Positions 26,521-36,315 are shown, counted from the first letter of the stretch. The stretch is 49,622 nucleotides of DNA from Candidatus Mediterraneibacter intestinavium (GCA_019119205.1 DWXK01000048.1:1-49622); one strand, 5' to 3'. Notes: generated by a model not told the origin, from the letters alone. A program made the numbers and translations.

Positions 26521-27858
26521 TTATGCGTTCTTATTTTTCAGTTCTTTTTTCCTCATCACTGCATACAGTCCCACTCCTACAACGCTGACAAGGAACTCCG
26601 TTGCCGGAAACGACGCCCAGACACCCGGAAGCCCCGCGATCGCGGACAGCAGGAAAGACATCGGTATGATAACGATAAATCCCCGCATGACAGAAATGAT
26701 CTGTGCCGGAAGCGGTCTCTCCGTGGAGGTAAAGTATACGGAGAGTATGATATTCAGCCCGGCAAACACACATCCGGTAAAATAGATCTTAAGACCGGCC
26801 TCGGCGATCTCCTGGAGGATCTGGTTTTTCTCGCTGTTGAATATTGCCGTGATGGGCTCCGCTCCGAAAAACATACAGAGGTAGACTCCTGCGGACAGTA
26901 TCACGACCGTTGTCGCCGCGTACCTTAGGATCGCCTGCACATTCTCCCGTATCCCTTTTCCGTAATTGCTGCTCAGGATCGGCTGGATCCCCTGGGAGAT
27001 ACCGGTGTAGATCGCGATCACGACCAGTGACAGGTTTGCGATGACGCCGTACGCCGCGACCCCGGTATTTCCATCCAGACCAAGGATGATCCTGTTAAAT
27101 ATGATGATGACGATGCCGGAGGAGACCTCCGTGATCAGCGAAGGCAGCCCGCTGGAGAAGATCCCCAGGGAAAGTCTGGCTGAGAGTCTGCATCTCACAA
27201 GATGGAACTGGTTCTTTTTCGTGAGCAGATACGGGGACTGCACAAGGATACTGATCACCGGCGCAAGCCCTGTCGCCAGCACCGCTCCGAAGATTCCCAT
27301 TCCCAACGGGAACATGAACACGTAATCAAGTACAACATTTGACAGGCTTCCCGTGATCATCGCAGCCATGGAGAGCTGCGGCGCTCCGTCATTTCTTATA
27401 AAGCAGAGCAGCAGGTTGTTGGTCATGAACATCGGTGAAAAGAGAAGCAGCACCTGCAGATATGTCCGACTCATCTCAAAAACGGTATCATCCGCTCCGA
27501 GCATCCTGGCGATGGGCGCGGACGCAAAAAGTCCCAGCAGGAAGAAGCAGGCAGCGATCAGGGCTGTGAGCGCTGCCGCATTGGTAAACGCCTGGCTCGC
27601 CTGCTTCATCTTGCCCTGACTTTTGGAAATGGCGTATTTTGTCCCGCCTCCCATCCCGATCATCAGCCCGCTCCCGTTGATGAAATTATAGACCGGGATC
27701 GCCAGGTTCAGCGCCGTAAGTCCGTTCGCCCCCAGCGCTTTGGAGACAAAGAACGTATCCGCCAGGATGTAGCAGGACAGTGCGATCATCCCCAGTACAT
27801 TGAGTGAGGAATATTTTAAGAACTCCCTGAAACATGATGATTCTTTCATTTCTCTCAA
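26521..27858 (-). CDS. MATE-family multidrug/metabolite exporter
   Basis: This 445-residue protein has about 12 hydrophobic helices in two halves, using an Na+ or H+ gradient to export drugs or metabolites. It opens with FLKYSSLNVLGMIALSCY and has LADTFFVSKALGANGL, the typical first-half MATE loop. Repeat features recur in the second half (GISQGIQPILSSNYGKG). The substrate is unknown. The gene has its own promoter and a long leader with a terminator-like hairpin, so expression may be attenuated. Confidence 0.9.
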   Translation of the reverse strand: MREMKESSCFREFLKYSSLNVLGMIALSCYILADTFFVSKALGANGLTALNLAIPVYNFINGSGLMIGMGGGTKYAISKSQGKMKQASQAFTNAAALTALIAACFFLLGLFASAPIARMLGADDTVFEMSRTYLQVLLLFSPMFMTNNLLLCFIRNDGAPQLSMAAMITGSLSNVVLDYVFMFPLGMGIFGAVLATGLAPVISILVQSPYLLTKKNQFHLVRCRLSARLSLGIFSSGLPSLITEVSSGIVIIIFNRIILGLDGNTGVAAYGVIANLSLVVIAIYTGISQGIQPILSSNYGKGIRENVQAILRYAATTVVILSAGVYLCMFFGAEPITAIFNSEKNQILQEIAEAGLKIYFTGCVFAGLNIILSVYFTSTERPLPAQIISVMRGFIVIIPMSFLLSAIAGLPGVWASFPATEFLVSVVGVGLYAVMRKKELKNKNA

Positions 27859-27940
27859 ACCTCCAGTATCATTGATTCACAGTGGTCAAACAGTCCCGCC
27901 GGACGCTCCCGCTGTCTGGAGCAGGTTAAAATCTGTTTTT

Positions 27941-28011
27941 AACAAAAGAAAACGTCTTATATCATCCCTTCTAAGGCCTATCGGAATGAATAAGACGTTA
28001 CCCGGCGGTAA
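27941..28011 (-). promoter_or_regulatory. Attenuator-like leader of the MATE gene
   Basis: On the minus strand, AACGTCTTAT (27990-27999) pairs perfectly with ATAAGACGTT (27951-27960) and is followed by the U-rich TTCTTTTGTT. Just upstream, TTACC-GCCG-GGTAA (27998-28011) forms a second small hairpin that shares two bases with the first. The two could compete. No known riboswitch consensus was recognised. Confidence 0.5.
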
Positions 28012-28040
28012 TCCGTTATGGATATATTAACACTTTGAAA

Positions 28041-28069
28041 AAAATATCACATTGAGACTTCAAAGTCAA
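28041..28069 (-). promoter_or_regulatory. Promoter of the MATE gene
   Basis: On the minus strand, TTGACT (28064-28069), a 17-nt spacer and TATTTT (28041-28046). It gives a leader of about 175 nt to the ATG at 27858. Confidence 0.75.
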
Positions 28070-28104
28070 GCGTTAGTTTTCAGATGTCTTTTATGTCCAT
28101 GTTT

Positions 28105-31100
28105 TCAGGCACCTTTTATGTTCATCACCAGCATCTGGAGCCGGTTCTCAATATTTGCAAAGCTGACATCCGGGTCATAGTCCAGAGGAAGGATCTGTGC
28201 ATCCGGATATTTCTCCTTCAATTTCTTTGATATTCCTCTTCCCACAACGTGGTTCGGCAGGCAGCCAAATGGCTGCAGGATGACAAAGGTGCGGCATCCC
28301 TTCTCTGCATGGTGCAGGATCTCTCCCGGAATCAGGATCCCCTCCCCTGCGTCAAAAGTACGCGGAATGATCGGGTCACTCTTCTCAGCAAGCTCTTCGA
28401 TCCTCCCTGCACGCTCATACAGCGGATGCGACGCAGCGATCCGGTCCGTCAGCTCATGGGCCATGTCAAAAGCCATGTCTGCCGTATGAAACCAGACCTT
28501 CTTTGCAAGCGGACGGTTTAAATGATACTCCTTGATCTGGCTGTCCTGGTAAAAATACGTCTTCTGTATCACGTCCGTCATCCTTGCTTCAATGATCTCG
28601 AATCCATTTTTTTCAAGATATTTCTCAATATCATGATTCGCCCCCGGATGGAAATTAAGCAGGTATTCTCCTACGATCAGCACCTGGGGCCTGCGTTTTG
28701 ATCTGTCGTATGGAATCTCTTTCATGATCTCTATCGCTTTCTTAAATCCGCTTTTTGCCCCCCGGATGCCGGATCTTTGAAGTCCGTTTATCACTTCATC
28801 CATCGCGCGGTCAAAAGCCCGGTCTGCGCTACCTTTTTCCAGTTCATATGGACGTATCTTCCGGAGCAGTTCCTCAAGCACATCGATCATAGGGAGCCCG
28901 AATGCAATACGCATGGAAGACACTATGTTCATGTGGAATCCGGGATGGATATTGTGGTGATCTACATCATCATTTGTCAGGATCGGGACATTTTTATAAC
29001 CTGCGTCGTCCAGTGCTTTCCTGAGGAGCGCACTGTAATGGGTCAGACGGCAGTCGCCTACATATTTTGCCATGGCGACTGCTGTATTCTCTGTATCATA
29101 TTTGCCGCTGTCCAATGCCGCCAGGATCTCTCCGATCACGATCTGAGCAGGGAAACAGATATCATTATGTACATAACGTTTCCCCATCTTAACCGCTTCT
29201 TCGCGTCCCAGTTCAAGGGGGACCGTACGGATCCCCTGAGTGGCAAATGCTGCAGCCATCAGACGGCTGAACGCATGAGATGTGTTTGGGACCAGCACCG
29301 TCTTTGTTTTTCGGTCTGCTTTTTCAAATTTGACCAGATACGGATCCTGCAGGGCATGTACTTCCCGCTTCCTTCCCTGCTCTCTTCTCATGATGACTGT
29401 CTCCAGGAAAGAACGGACACGAATGCGCAGCGGTCCCTGGATATCGCTTTCATCCACTTTCAGGACCAGCGGGGTTTTGCCTGATATCTCGCCCATCAGA
29501 CGTACGATCTCATCCGAAAGGTAGGCGTCATGCCCACAGCCGAAACTTACGATCTGGACATATTCCAGACTGTCTTTCTGTGCCGCCATGATGGCAGAGG
29601 AAAGCATCCTCGCGTGAAAATTGTTCACAACATCCAGCCGGCTCATACTCAGATCCTCTTCCTCGGTACCCGGAAGGGAATCTGCAGTCAGGACCGGGAT
29701 CCCCATCCCTGTAAAGATCTCCGGAAGTTCGTGGTTGACCAGGGTGTCATTCTGATAGGGTCTGGAAGCGAGCACCACTGCAAATTTTCCGGACGTTTCC
29801 ACCTGCTTTAAGACTTCTTCCCCCTTTTTCTTCAGATCCGTCCGAAACAGTTCCTGAGCCTGGTTTCCCGCCCGTATCGCCTGTTTTGTCTCCTCCGCAG
29901 AGATCCGGAATGTCTTTTCCATATATTCTGTGAGCTGGCGTTCCTGGTCTTCTGATGTATACCAATGGAAAAGAGGGGCGTCGAAAGGGATCCCCCACAT
30001 ACTCTCAGGATTGTCGGAATTTTTGATGACCAGCGGATATCCTTTGACCACAGCGCACATGGACTGGCTGGTCTCCTCCGTGTTTTCCGATGGCACGGTC
30101 GTGACCGCCGGCATGAAGATCCGGTCCACTCCTTTCTCCGCCAGGTTGCGGAGATGTCCGTGTACCAGTTTTGCCGGGAAGCAGACCGTATCCGACGTCA
30201 CTGCGGAGAGTCCGCTCTCGTAAATCTTTCTGGTACTCGGATCTGAGATCTTCACGCTAAATCCCAGCGTCCGCAGGAAGGTCCTCCAGAACGGCATCGT
30301 CTCCCAGAATGCGAGCACGCGGGGGATCCCGATGGTCACATTCCTTTTGCAGGAGGGCTCCGGATGGGAATATTTCCTCAGCAGCAGTTTCTCCCTGACG
30401 CGGAACAGGTTCGGAACAGAATTGGCTTTCTGTACCGTGTCCTTCAGTTTCTTCCTGACCTCTGAATCCCCGGGATCTCCCAGTATCTCTCCCCGCTCGC
30501 AGCGGTTATTGGTGATCCAGGAATTTCCGTTTGAGAAGGTCAGTATCGTCCGCTTGCAATGGTTTGTACAGAACGGACAGGGGGCGTTCGCCTCCTGGCG
30601 GTATGAGAATCCGTCCAGTTCATCCAGTCCGATAAACGTCCGGCTCTCCGGGTCTTTCTGATACCGTTCTCTGGTGATCAGCGCGATCCCGACCGCACCC
30701 ATCAGCCCGGGATAAGGCGCCCGGATCACTTCTTTCCCGATATATTCCTCCAGCGCCCGAAGGACAGCGTCATTGGCAAACGTTCCACCCTGGACAACGA
30801 TCCTGTCCCCGAGTGAGTCCACGTTAGAGAGGCGGATCACCTTGGTGAACACATTCTCTATGATGGATCGGCACAGTCCTGCCATGATATCCTCTGCGCG
30901 TCTTCCGTTTCTCTGTTCTGTGATAATGCTGCTGTTCATAAATACCGTGCAGCGGCTTCCCAGAACAGCCGGATGCTTCGACGAAAACGCCGCGTCGGCG
31001 ATATCTTCCGCAGAGATATTCAGAGACGATGCAAAGTTCTCGAGGAAGGATCCGCAGCCTGAGGAACACGCTTCATTGACGAGGATATTCGTGATGATGC

Positions 31101-32484
31101 CGCGGTCCAGCCACATCGCCTTCATATCCTGACCGCCGATATCCAGGATGAATGTGGCATCCTCCACATATTTTCCGGCAGCCCGGGCATGTGCCACGGT
31201 CTCCACAGTATGGTATTCTGCCTGGAATGCTTTCGCAAAGAGCATTTCCCCATATCCTGTCGTCCCTGCTGCCAGGATATGCAGTTTTGCCCCTGCCCTG
31301 CGGTAGCGGTCCCTCATCTCGATCAGTGCGCGGCGTGCCACATACAGAGGTTCTCCTTCATTTGGCGCATAGAATGCCCACAGGATCTCCTCCTGATCGT
31401 CCATCAGCACGAATTTTGTCGTCGTGCTCCCGGAATCGATCCCCAGATATGCATAGACTTCCTCTCCCGCCTTCGGCTCTCTCCATTTCATGGCAGGCAT
31501 GGCATGTCTCTTTTCGAATGTTTCTTTTTCTTCCTGAGATGCGAAAAACGGCTTCACATCCCCTGTTGACCCGCCGGCATTTTTGAAATCTTCTCCGCGG
31601 AGCAGGTCCAAAAGTTCTGACGGAGAGGCTTTCCGGCTCTTCTCCCCGAACATGGCATCAAGGGAAACTGCTGCTCCGATCGCTACCATCAGTTCCGGAT
31701 GGGGCGGGATGAGGATCTCGTCCTCTGCGAGTTCCAGTCTTTCCGCAAACACACGGATCAGTGTGGGATTGAATGTCAGAGGACCGCCCTCAAACGCAAC
31801 CGGCTTCCTGATCTCAAGCCCCTGCGCCAGACCGCCGATCGTCTGTTTTGCGATGGCATGAAAAGCAGACAGGGCGATATCTGCTTTCGCCACTCCCTGG
31901 TTCAGGAGCGGCTGGATATCTGTCTTCGCATACACTCCACACCGCCCGGAGATATCGTAAACGCAGGTTCCTTTCGAAGCCATCGTGTCAAACTCCCGGA
32001 CCGGGATCTTCAGTACAGAGGCGACCTCATCGACAAAGGCGCCTGTCCCGCCCGCGCAGCTTCCGTTCATGCGCATATCCGCCACTCCCAGTGCGCCGGT
32101 GGAGGGATTCTTCTGGAAGAAGATCATCTTCGCATCCTGGCCGCCAAGCTCGATCGCGCTGCCGACAGATTCATACCTGTCCTTCAGCGCAGCGGCATTT
32201 GCCGCGACTTCCTGGACGAACGGCAGGTCCAGCTTCTCCGCGATCGGCTTCGAGCCGGATCCGGTCAGTCCGAACCGGAACTGTGCACCCGGAAATTCTT
32301 TCTCCAGCTGCTCCATTATGTATATGACGCTCTTTACCTGGTCGGCATGATGCCTCCTGTAGTCAGAATATATGACGGTTCCGTCTTCCGGATCGAGAAC
32401 TACGATCTTTGTCGTAGTGGAACCGATATCGATCCCGGCTGTAAGTGTTTGTCCCGATAAATTTTTCTCTGTTCTCTTCATCAT
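28105..32484 (-). CDS. Giant fused 2-hydroxyacyl-CoA dehydratase activase/dehydratase-like protein
   Basis: This 1459-residue protein has two BadF/BadG/HgdC-type ATPase domains. The first starts GIDIGSTTTKIVVLD near residue 17 and the second GIDSGSTTTKFVLMD near 350. Each has its own cluster-loop cysteine: CAGGTGAFVDE in the first, CSSGCGSFLENF in the second. A CPFCTNHCKR cysteine motif follows near 645. Next comes a DUF2229-like and HgdB-like dehydratase part (TIGIPRVLAFWETMPFWRTF; RYVHNDICFPAQIVIGE). By family, activase domains use ATP and a shared [4Fe-4S] cluster to inject an electron into a dehydratase. The substrate here is unknown. It is monocistronic between hairpins. No confident promoter was found in its AT-rich upstream region. 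Confidence 0.9.
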   Translation of the reverse strand: MMKRTEKNLSGQTLTAGIDIGSTTTKIVVLDPEDGTVIYSDYRRHHADQVKSVIYIMEQLEKEFPGAQFRFGLTGSGSKPIAEKLDLPFVQEVAANAAALKDRYESVGSAIELGGQDAKMIFFQKNPSTGALGVADMRMNGSCAGGTGAFVDEVASVLKIPVREFDTMASKGTCVYDISGRCGVYAKTDIQPLLNQGVAKADIALSAFHAIAKQTIGGLAQGLEIRKPVAFEGGPLTFNPTLIRVFAERLELAEDEILIPPHPELMVAIGAAVSLDAMFGEKSRKASPSELLDLLRGEDFKNAGGSTGDVKPFFASQEEKETFEKRHAMPAMKWREPKAGEEVYAYLGIDSGSTTTKFVLMDDQEEILWAFYAPNEGEPLYVARRALIEMRDRYRRAGAKLHILAAGTTGYGEMLFAKAFQAEYHTVETVAHARAAGKYVEDATFILDIGGQDMKAMWLDRGIITNILVNEACSSGCGSFLENFASSLNISAEDIADAAFSSKHPAVLGSRCTVFMNSSIITEQRNGRRAEDIMAGLCRSIIENVFTKVIRLSNVDSLGDRIVVQGGTFANDAVLRALEEYIGKEVIRAPYPGLMGAVGIALITRERYQKDPESRTFIGLDELDGFSYRQEANAPCPFCTNHCKRTILTFSNGNSWITNNRCERGEILGDPGDSEVRKKLKDTVQKANSVPNLFRVREKLLLRKYSHPEPSCKRNVTIGIPRVLAFWETMPFWRTFLRTLGFSVKISDPSTRKIYESGLSAVTSDTVCFPAKLVHGHLRNLAEKGVDRIFMPAVTTVPSENTEETSQSMCAVVKGYPLVIKNSDNPESMWGIPFDAPLFHWYTSEDQERQLTEYMEKTFRISAEETKQAIRAGNQAQELFRTDLKKKGEEVLKQVETSGKFAVVLASRPYQNDTLVNHELPEIFTGMGIPVLTADSLPGTEEEDLSMSRLDVVNNFHARMLSSAIMAAQKDSLEYVQIVSFGCGHDAYLSDEIVRLMGEISGKTPLVLKVDESDIQGPLRIRVRSFLETVIMRREQGRKREVHALQDPYLVKFEKADRKTKTVLVPNTSHAFSRLMAAAFATQGIRTVPLELGREEAVKMGKRYVHNDICFPAQIVIGEILAALDSGKYDTENTAVAMAKYVGDCRLTHYSALLRKALDDAGYKNVPILTNDDVDHHNIHPGFHMNIVSSMRIAFGLPMIDVLEELLRKIRPYELEKGSADRAFDRAMDEVINGLQRSGIRGAKSGFKKAIEIMKEIPYDRSKRRPQVLIVGEYLLNFHPGANHDIEKYLEKNGFEIIEARMTDVIQKTYFYQDSQIKEYHLNRPLAKKVWFHTADMAFDMAHELTDRIAASHPLYERAGRIEELAEKSDPIIPRTFDAGEGILIPGEILHHAEKGCRTFVILQPFGCLPNHVVGRGISKKLKEKYPDAQILPLDYDPDVSFANIENRLQMLVMNIKGA

Positions 32485-32539
32485 CTTATCATTCGCTCTT
32501 TCCCAGACATATTCAGACGTTTGTTTCCGTCAAAAGCTT

Positions 32540-32564
32540 AAAAGACCCGTTTCCCGGGTCTTTT
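32540..32564 (+). terminator. Hairpin with T tract before the activase gene
   Basis: AAAAGACCCG (32540-32549) pairs with CGGGTCTTTT (32555-32564), followed on the plus strand by AGTTTTTTT. No plus-strand gene lies upstream. On the minus strand it falls in the leader of the activase gene, so it may be a leader hairpin instead. Confidence 0.55.
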
Positions 32565-32707
32565 AGTTTTTTTGTATTTAATTCTGATTATTAATAATGT
32601 TTGCAAAACAAGAAATTTTTTTCTTTCTGCATATGGTATGCTAACACAACATAAGAGCAAAATGCAAGTATTTAATATACTTTTTATAATTGTCAGACAG
32701 CGCGGTC

Positions 32708-32749
32708 AAAAGGTGCCGTGTACTTTTGAAAAAGTACACGGCACCTTTT
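32708..32749 (-). terminator. Terminator after the Nik-type transporter operon
   Basis: A perfect 20-bp inverted repeat (32708-32727 and 32730-32749, core GGTGCCGTGTAC) has only two bases between its arms. CAGACA/TGTCTG (32694-32699 and 32758-32763) closes an outer stem. It lies 20 nt past the stop of the last ABC gene at 32770. A TTTT tract follows on either strand. Confidence 0.8.
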
Positions 32750-32769
32750 AAAAGCATTGTCTGAATTTT

Positions 32770-33375
32770 TCACGGAAGTTCCACGATTCTGGTACACAGC
32801 CTCTCCATCAGCGCCTCGTTATGGCTCACGATAAGAAGCCCCAGGTTCCTCTTCTCCGCCTCTGCCAGAAGGAAATCCCAGATCTGTGCCTGTGTCACAA
32901 GATCCAGCATGGCCGAGATCTCATCGCAGAGGAGAAAACTTGTCCCCTTCCTGAGAGCCCTGGCGAGACAGAACCTCTGCAGTTCACCGCCGGAGAGTTC
33001 CGACGGAAACCGATCCATCCATCCTTCTTCAATATGAAGTTTCTCCGTCAGTTCCGGATCGATCCTTCCCGCCTCTTCCAGGGTATCTCTCAGTCTGAGA
33101 AGCGGATCCACCACAGTCTCCGGATGCTGCCACACCATCTGTACCGGACAGGCGCCTTTCTGTTCTCTCAGCGGCATGCCGTCCAGAAGTATCTCTCCCT
33201 TCTGAGGCTTCTCATATCCGGCCAGCAGCCGGCAGAGAGTTGTCTTTCCCCGGCCGCTCGGGGCTTTCAGCCCCACTCTCTCCCCGGATCCCACTGTGAT
33301 GCTGAAGTGTTCAATGACAGGAGTCTTCCGTCTCCCGGGATAATAAAAGGTGATGTCTCTCGCCTCCAGGATCAT
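32770..33375 (-). CDS. ABC transporter ATP-binding protein, NikE/OppF type
   Basis: The protein has 201 residues from the ATG at 33375, which overlaps the previous stop (ATGA). The frame is open further up but without family character. It has Walker A (APSGRGKTT), signature LSGGELQRF and Walker B (LLCDEISAMLD), then the switch His in IVSHNEA. It is short for a peptide-type ATPase because it lacks the C-terminal oligopeptide extension, as NikE-like subunits often do. It pairs with the adjacent NikD-like ATPase to power one importer. Confidence 0.88.
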   Translation of the reverse strand: MILEARDITFYYPGRRKTPVIEHFSITVGSGERVGLKAPSGRGKTTLCRLLAGYEKPQKGEILLDGMPLREQKGACPVQMVWQHPETVVDPLLRLRDTLEEAGRIDPELTEKLHIEEGWMDRFPSELSGGELQRFCLARALRKGTSFLLCDEISAMLDLVTQAQIWDFLLAEAEKRNLGLLIVSHNEALMERLCTRIVELP

Positions 33376-34325
33376 ACTGATTCCTCCTTTTCCCAGTCCC
33401 CGTGCGGATGCAGGCATCTCACCCTTCCGCCCCGGAATTCTCTGAGCCGGATCTCCCCGGCCTCTCTGCACTCCGGAAGACAGTCCGGACACTGTCCGGC
33501 AAAAGGGCATCCGGCAGGAACTGCCCCAGGATAAGGCTGGGCTCCCGGAATCGATTCAAAACCGTGTTCCGGCATTGCCCGCCAGAGAGCCTTTGTAAAC
33601 GGGTGTCGAAGCCGGTCCGGTTCCTTAAAATCTTCCGCGGAAGCCTCCTCGATCGTCTCCCCCGCATAAAAGACCGCCACCCGGTCCGCAACAGTCAGCG
33701 CCAGCTCCAGGTCATGTGTGATAAAGAGGACTCCCGCCCCCTCGTCCGCCAGTTCCCGGAAGTGCCCCAGGATCCGCTCTGCCGCCCGGGCATCCAGCCC
33801 CGGCGTAGGTTCATCCGCGATGATCAGCCTGGGGTTCTCTGCCACTGCGGATGCGATCAACACCCGGCGCGCCATCCCTCCGGAGAGTTCAAAGGGATAC
33901 ATCTCTTCCGTCTCCGCCCCCAGCCCGTATCGTTCCAGCGCCCGGCGGATCCGGCTGTGCGCTTTTTCGCTTCGGTCTCCTTTTCGCAGCTGGTCCCCCA
34001 CTTTCATCAGCGGATCCAGATAGGTAACCCCCTGGGGGATCAGCGCGATCTCCTTACCCCGGAGTTTTTTCGAGCGCCCGGGAGTCAGCGTCTCCCCCGC
34101 GTAACGGATCGTCCCTTCCATATGGCTGTTGTATGGAAGGATCCCCAGGATCCCGTGTGCAAGGAGGCTTTTCCCGGATCCGCTCGCCCCCACTACGGCA
34201 ACGATCTGTCCTGCTTCCACCGACAGGGACAGATCCCGGATGACCGGAAGGGTCCGTCTGCGGATCCCCCGTTCATATTGTGTAAAAAATACAGACATAT
34301 TCCTGATCTCTAATATCGGTTCCAA
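33372..34325 (-). CDS. ABC transporter ATP-binding protein, NikD/OppD type
   Basis: The protein has about 317 residues, with Walker A (GASGSGKS), Q-loop (LIPQGVTYLDP), signature ELSGGMARRVLIA and Walker B (LIIADEPTPGLD). The oligopeptide C-terminal extension holds a cysteine group (CPFAGQCPDCLPEC...RCLHP) that is common in this family. A GTG at 34334 is possible, but it sits inside the GGAGGTG ribosome site. The TTG at 34325, 8 nt after GGAGG, is the better start. Last gene but one of the lar-nik operon. Confidence 0.88.
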   Translation of the reverse strand: MEPILEIRNMSVFFTQYERGIRRRTLPVIRDLSLSVEAGQIVAVVGASGSGKSLLAHGILGILPYNSHMEGTIRYAGETLTPGRSKKLRGKEIALIPQGVTYLDPLMKVGDQLRKGDRSEKAHSRIRRALERYGLGAETEEMYPFELSGGMARRVLIASAVAENPRLIIADEPTPGLDARAAERILGHFRELADEGAGVLFITHDLELALTVADRVAVFYAGETIEEASAEDFKEPDRLRHPFTKALWRAMPEHGFESIPGAQPYPGAVPAGCPFAGQCPDCLPECREAGEIRLREFRGGRVRCLHPHGDWEKEESV

Positions 34326-34420
34326 TTCTGCCACCTCCGAATCCTTCTATCTATATGTACCTGCCGGTTTCCATGTCATGATCACGAATAGAAGACCGCA
34401 GAGCCACGGCTGCATCCTTC

Positions 34421-35326
34421 CTATTCATGGACACTTGCCGGATCCAAAAGCAGCCTTATCCTTTCTCCCAGAAGCGCGAACAGGATCACGGTCAGTACCA
34501 GAGCAAGCCCCGGGAACAGGGCGAGCCACCATCTGCCCGTCGTCAGGTACTGCATGCTCTCAGACAGGATCACACCGATCGCCGGCTGTTCCGAAGAAAG
34601 TCCGAACCCCAGAAATGTCACGCTCGCCTCATGCAGGATCGCATGTGGAAACAGCAGGATCAGCCCGGTCAGGAACTGGGGCAGAAGATGGGGGATCATA
34701 TGGCGCCTCACGTTCTGAAACTTTGAGACGCCCAGCTTCTCCGCCACAAGGATGTAAGGCGCCTGGCGAAGCTGGATCACCTCGCCGCGGATCACTCTGG
34801 CAAGGGAACACCAGTGGCTTAACGCCACGCCTGCCACCACGCCTGTGAACCCTCTGCCGCAGGCGATGGAGATCAGCATGACAAGAAGGATATGCGGGAT
34901 CCCCATCACCAGGTCGATACACCATGAGATCACCGCATCCGCCTTCCTGCCCAGCACCGCAGCTGCAGTCCCCGCCAGAAGTGCGATGACTGCGCTCACT
35001 GCCGCGGTAAGGACCCCGATGCGGATGCTCAGGGACAGTCCAGCAAGGGTCCGGGCGAGCATGTCCCGTCCCATCCAGTCCGTCCCGAACAGGTGTCCCG
35101 GTCCCGGAGCCAGATTGGTCCGGGTGAAATCTGTCTCTGTCGCCCGTCCCTCCAGCAGGATCCCTGCTGCCGTCACCGCCGCAAGGATCAGGACTGCCGC
35201 AGCCAGAAAAAGGAGCGTGCTCTTCCGCCGGTTGGATTCCTTTCCGTATGGGTTCTCTGCCTTTCTGTCCGGTCTTCCCTTCCTCACATCCGGCTGCATT
35301 TTCTGTGTATTTCCAAAATGTCTCAT
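34421..35326 (-). CDS. ABC transporter permease, NikC/OppC type
   Basis: This 301-residue inner-membrane permease has about six helices. The NikC-type loop GHLFGTDWMGRDMLARTLAG lies ahead of the transport domain. The EAA coupling loop reads AEKLGVSKFQNVRRHMIPHLLP. The long basic N-terminal tail (about 35 residues) is unusual. It overlaps the upstream permease gene by 4 bp and lies 95 bp before the ATPase gene, with no terminator seen. Confidence 0.9.
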   Translation of the reverse strand: MRHFGNTQKMQPDVRKGRPDRKAENPYGKESNRRKSTLLFLAAAVLILAAVTAAGILLEGRATETDFTRTNLAPGPGHLFGTDWMGRDMLARTLAGLSLSIRIGVLTAAVSAVIALLAGTAAAVLGRKADAVISWCIDLVMGIPHILLVMLISIACGRGFTGVVAGVALSHWCSLARVIRGEVIQLRQAPYILVAEKLGVSKFQNVRRHMIPHLLPQFLTGLILLFPHAILHEASVTFLGFGLSSEQPAIGVILSESMQYLTTGRWWLALFPGLALVLTVILFALLGERIRLLLDPASVHE

Positions 35327-36315
35327 CCCCGCGCTGCCCTCCTTCTTATCTTCGGGTCCACAACGCCGTAGAGCAGGTCCGCGATCAGATTACCCGTGAA
35401 AACAATGGCTGAGGTGATCACCGTGATCCCCAGGAGAAGGGGAAGGTCGCTGCCCAGCCCTGCATCCACTGCCGCCTGTCCCAGTCCCGGGTATGAAAAT
35501 ACCTGTTCTACCAGGACAGAACCGCCGATGATCTCACTGACCGAGGCGAACTGCAGCGTGATGGCGGGAAGAGATACATTCCGAAGCCCGTGACGCAGGA
35601 TGATCGAGCCTTCTGATTCTCCTCTGGCGCGCGCAAAAAGGACATAGTCCGACTCCAGGACGTCCACCATCTTCTCCCTGGTATGCAGGGCGATGTTCGC
35701 CACTCCGGTGATGCTCAAGGTCAGCGCCGGAAGGACCGCATGCCGCAGCCGGTCTGAAAGAGTCACCGCATCAGCCGACATTCCCGCCGGAACGGAAAGC
35801 CCGACAGGGAGCCAGCCCAGCCAGACAGAAAAGACAAGGAGCAGGAGGATCGCCAGCCAGAATGCCGGGGTAGAAGAAATGAGAAGACAGTATCCCCGGA
35901 TCAGTTTATCCGGCAGCTTTCCCCGGAACGCCCCTGCAGCCACGCCGAGGATGAGCCCCAGGGTCCCGGAGATCACCCAGGCTGCGGCAAGGAGCAGGAC
36001 GGAGTTGGCGAGGCGCTGCCCGATCACTTCAAGCACAGGCTGCCGGTAGAGCAGGGATGTGCCGAGATCTCCGTGGAGGACATCCCCAAGCCAGCCCAGA
36101 TACCTCTGTAGAGGCGGAGTGTCCACTCCCCAGTATGTTTCCAGCCGCGCCACCTGCTCCGGGCTCATAGAGCCCAGCGCCACCTGTCCCACATTGGTCT
36201 GAAGGGGATCGAGCGGTGAGGCGCTCATCAGCAAAAATGTGACCAGACTGACTCCCAGCAGGAGCAGCGCCATCCGGACCAGTTTTTTCCCCGCAAACTG
36301 AAGACGGTGTTTCAA
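35323..36315 (-). CDS. ABC transporter permease, NikB/OppB type
   Basis: This 330-residue permease starts at a TTG (36315) that overlaps the NikA stop (TTGA), 10 nt after AAAGGA. It has the family's N-terminal helix, a periplasmic-side segment (VARLETYWGVDTPPLQRYLGW) and the EAA loop ARARGESEGSIILRHGLRN. GGSVLVEQVFSYPGLG follows. By context it carries nickel or a nickel complex. Confidence 0.9.
   Translation of the reverse strand: MKHRLQFAGKKLVRMALLLLGVSLVTFLLMSASPLDPLQTNVGQVALGSMSPEQVARLETYWGVDTPPLQRYLGWLGDVLHGDLGTSLLYRQPVLEVIGQRLANSVLLLAAAWVISGTLGLILGVAAGAFRGKLPDKLIRGYCLLISSTPAFWLAILLLLVFSVWLGWLPVGLSVPAGMSADAVTLSDRLRHAVLPALTLSITGVANIALHTREKMVDVLESDYVLFARARGESEGSIILRHGLRNVSLPAITLQFASVSEIIGGSVLVEQVFSYPGLGQAAVDAGLGSDLPLLLGITVITSAIVFTGNLIADLLYGVVDPKIRRRAARG

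Noticed and set aside
28108-28122. GGCACCTTTTATG shared with the terminator near 32742
   Set aside because: It is a short match of about 10 bases, within coding sequence at one site, and probably chance.
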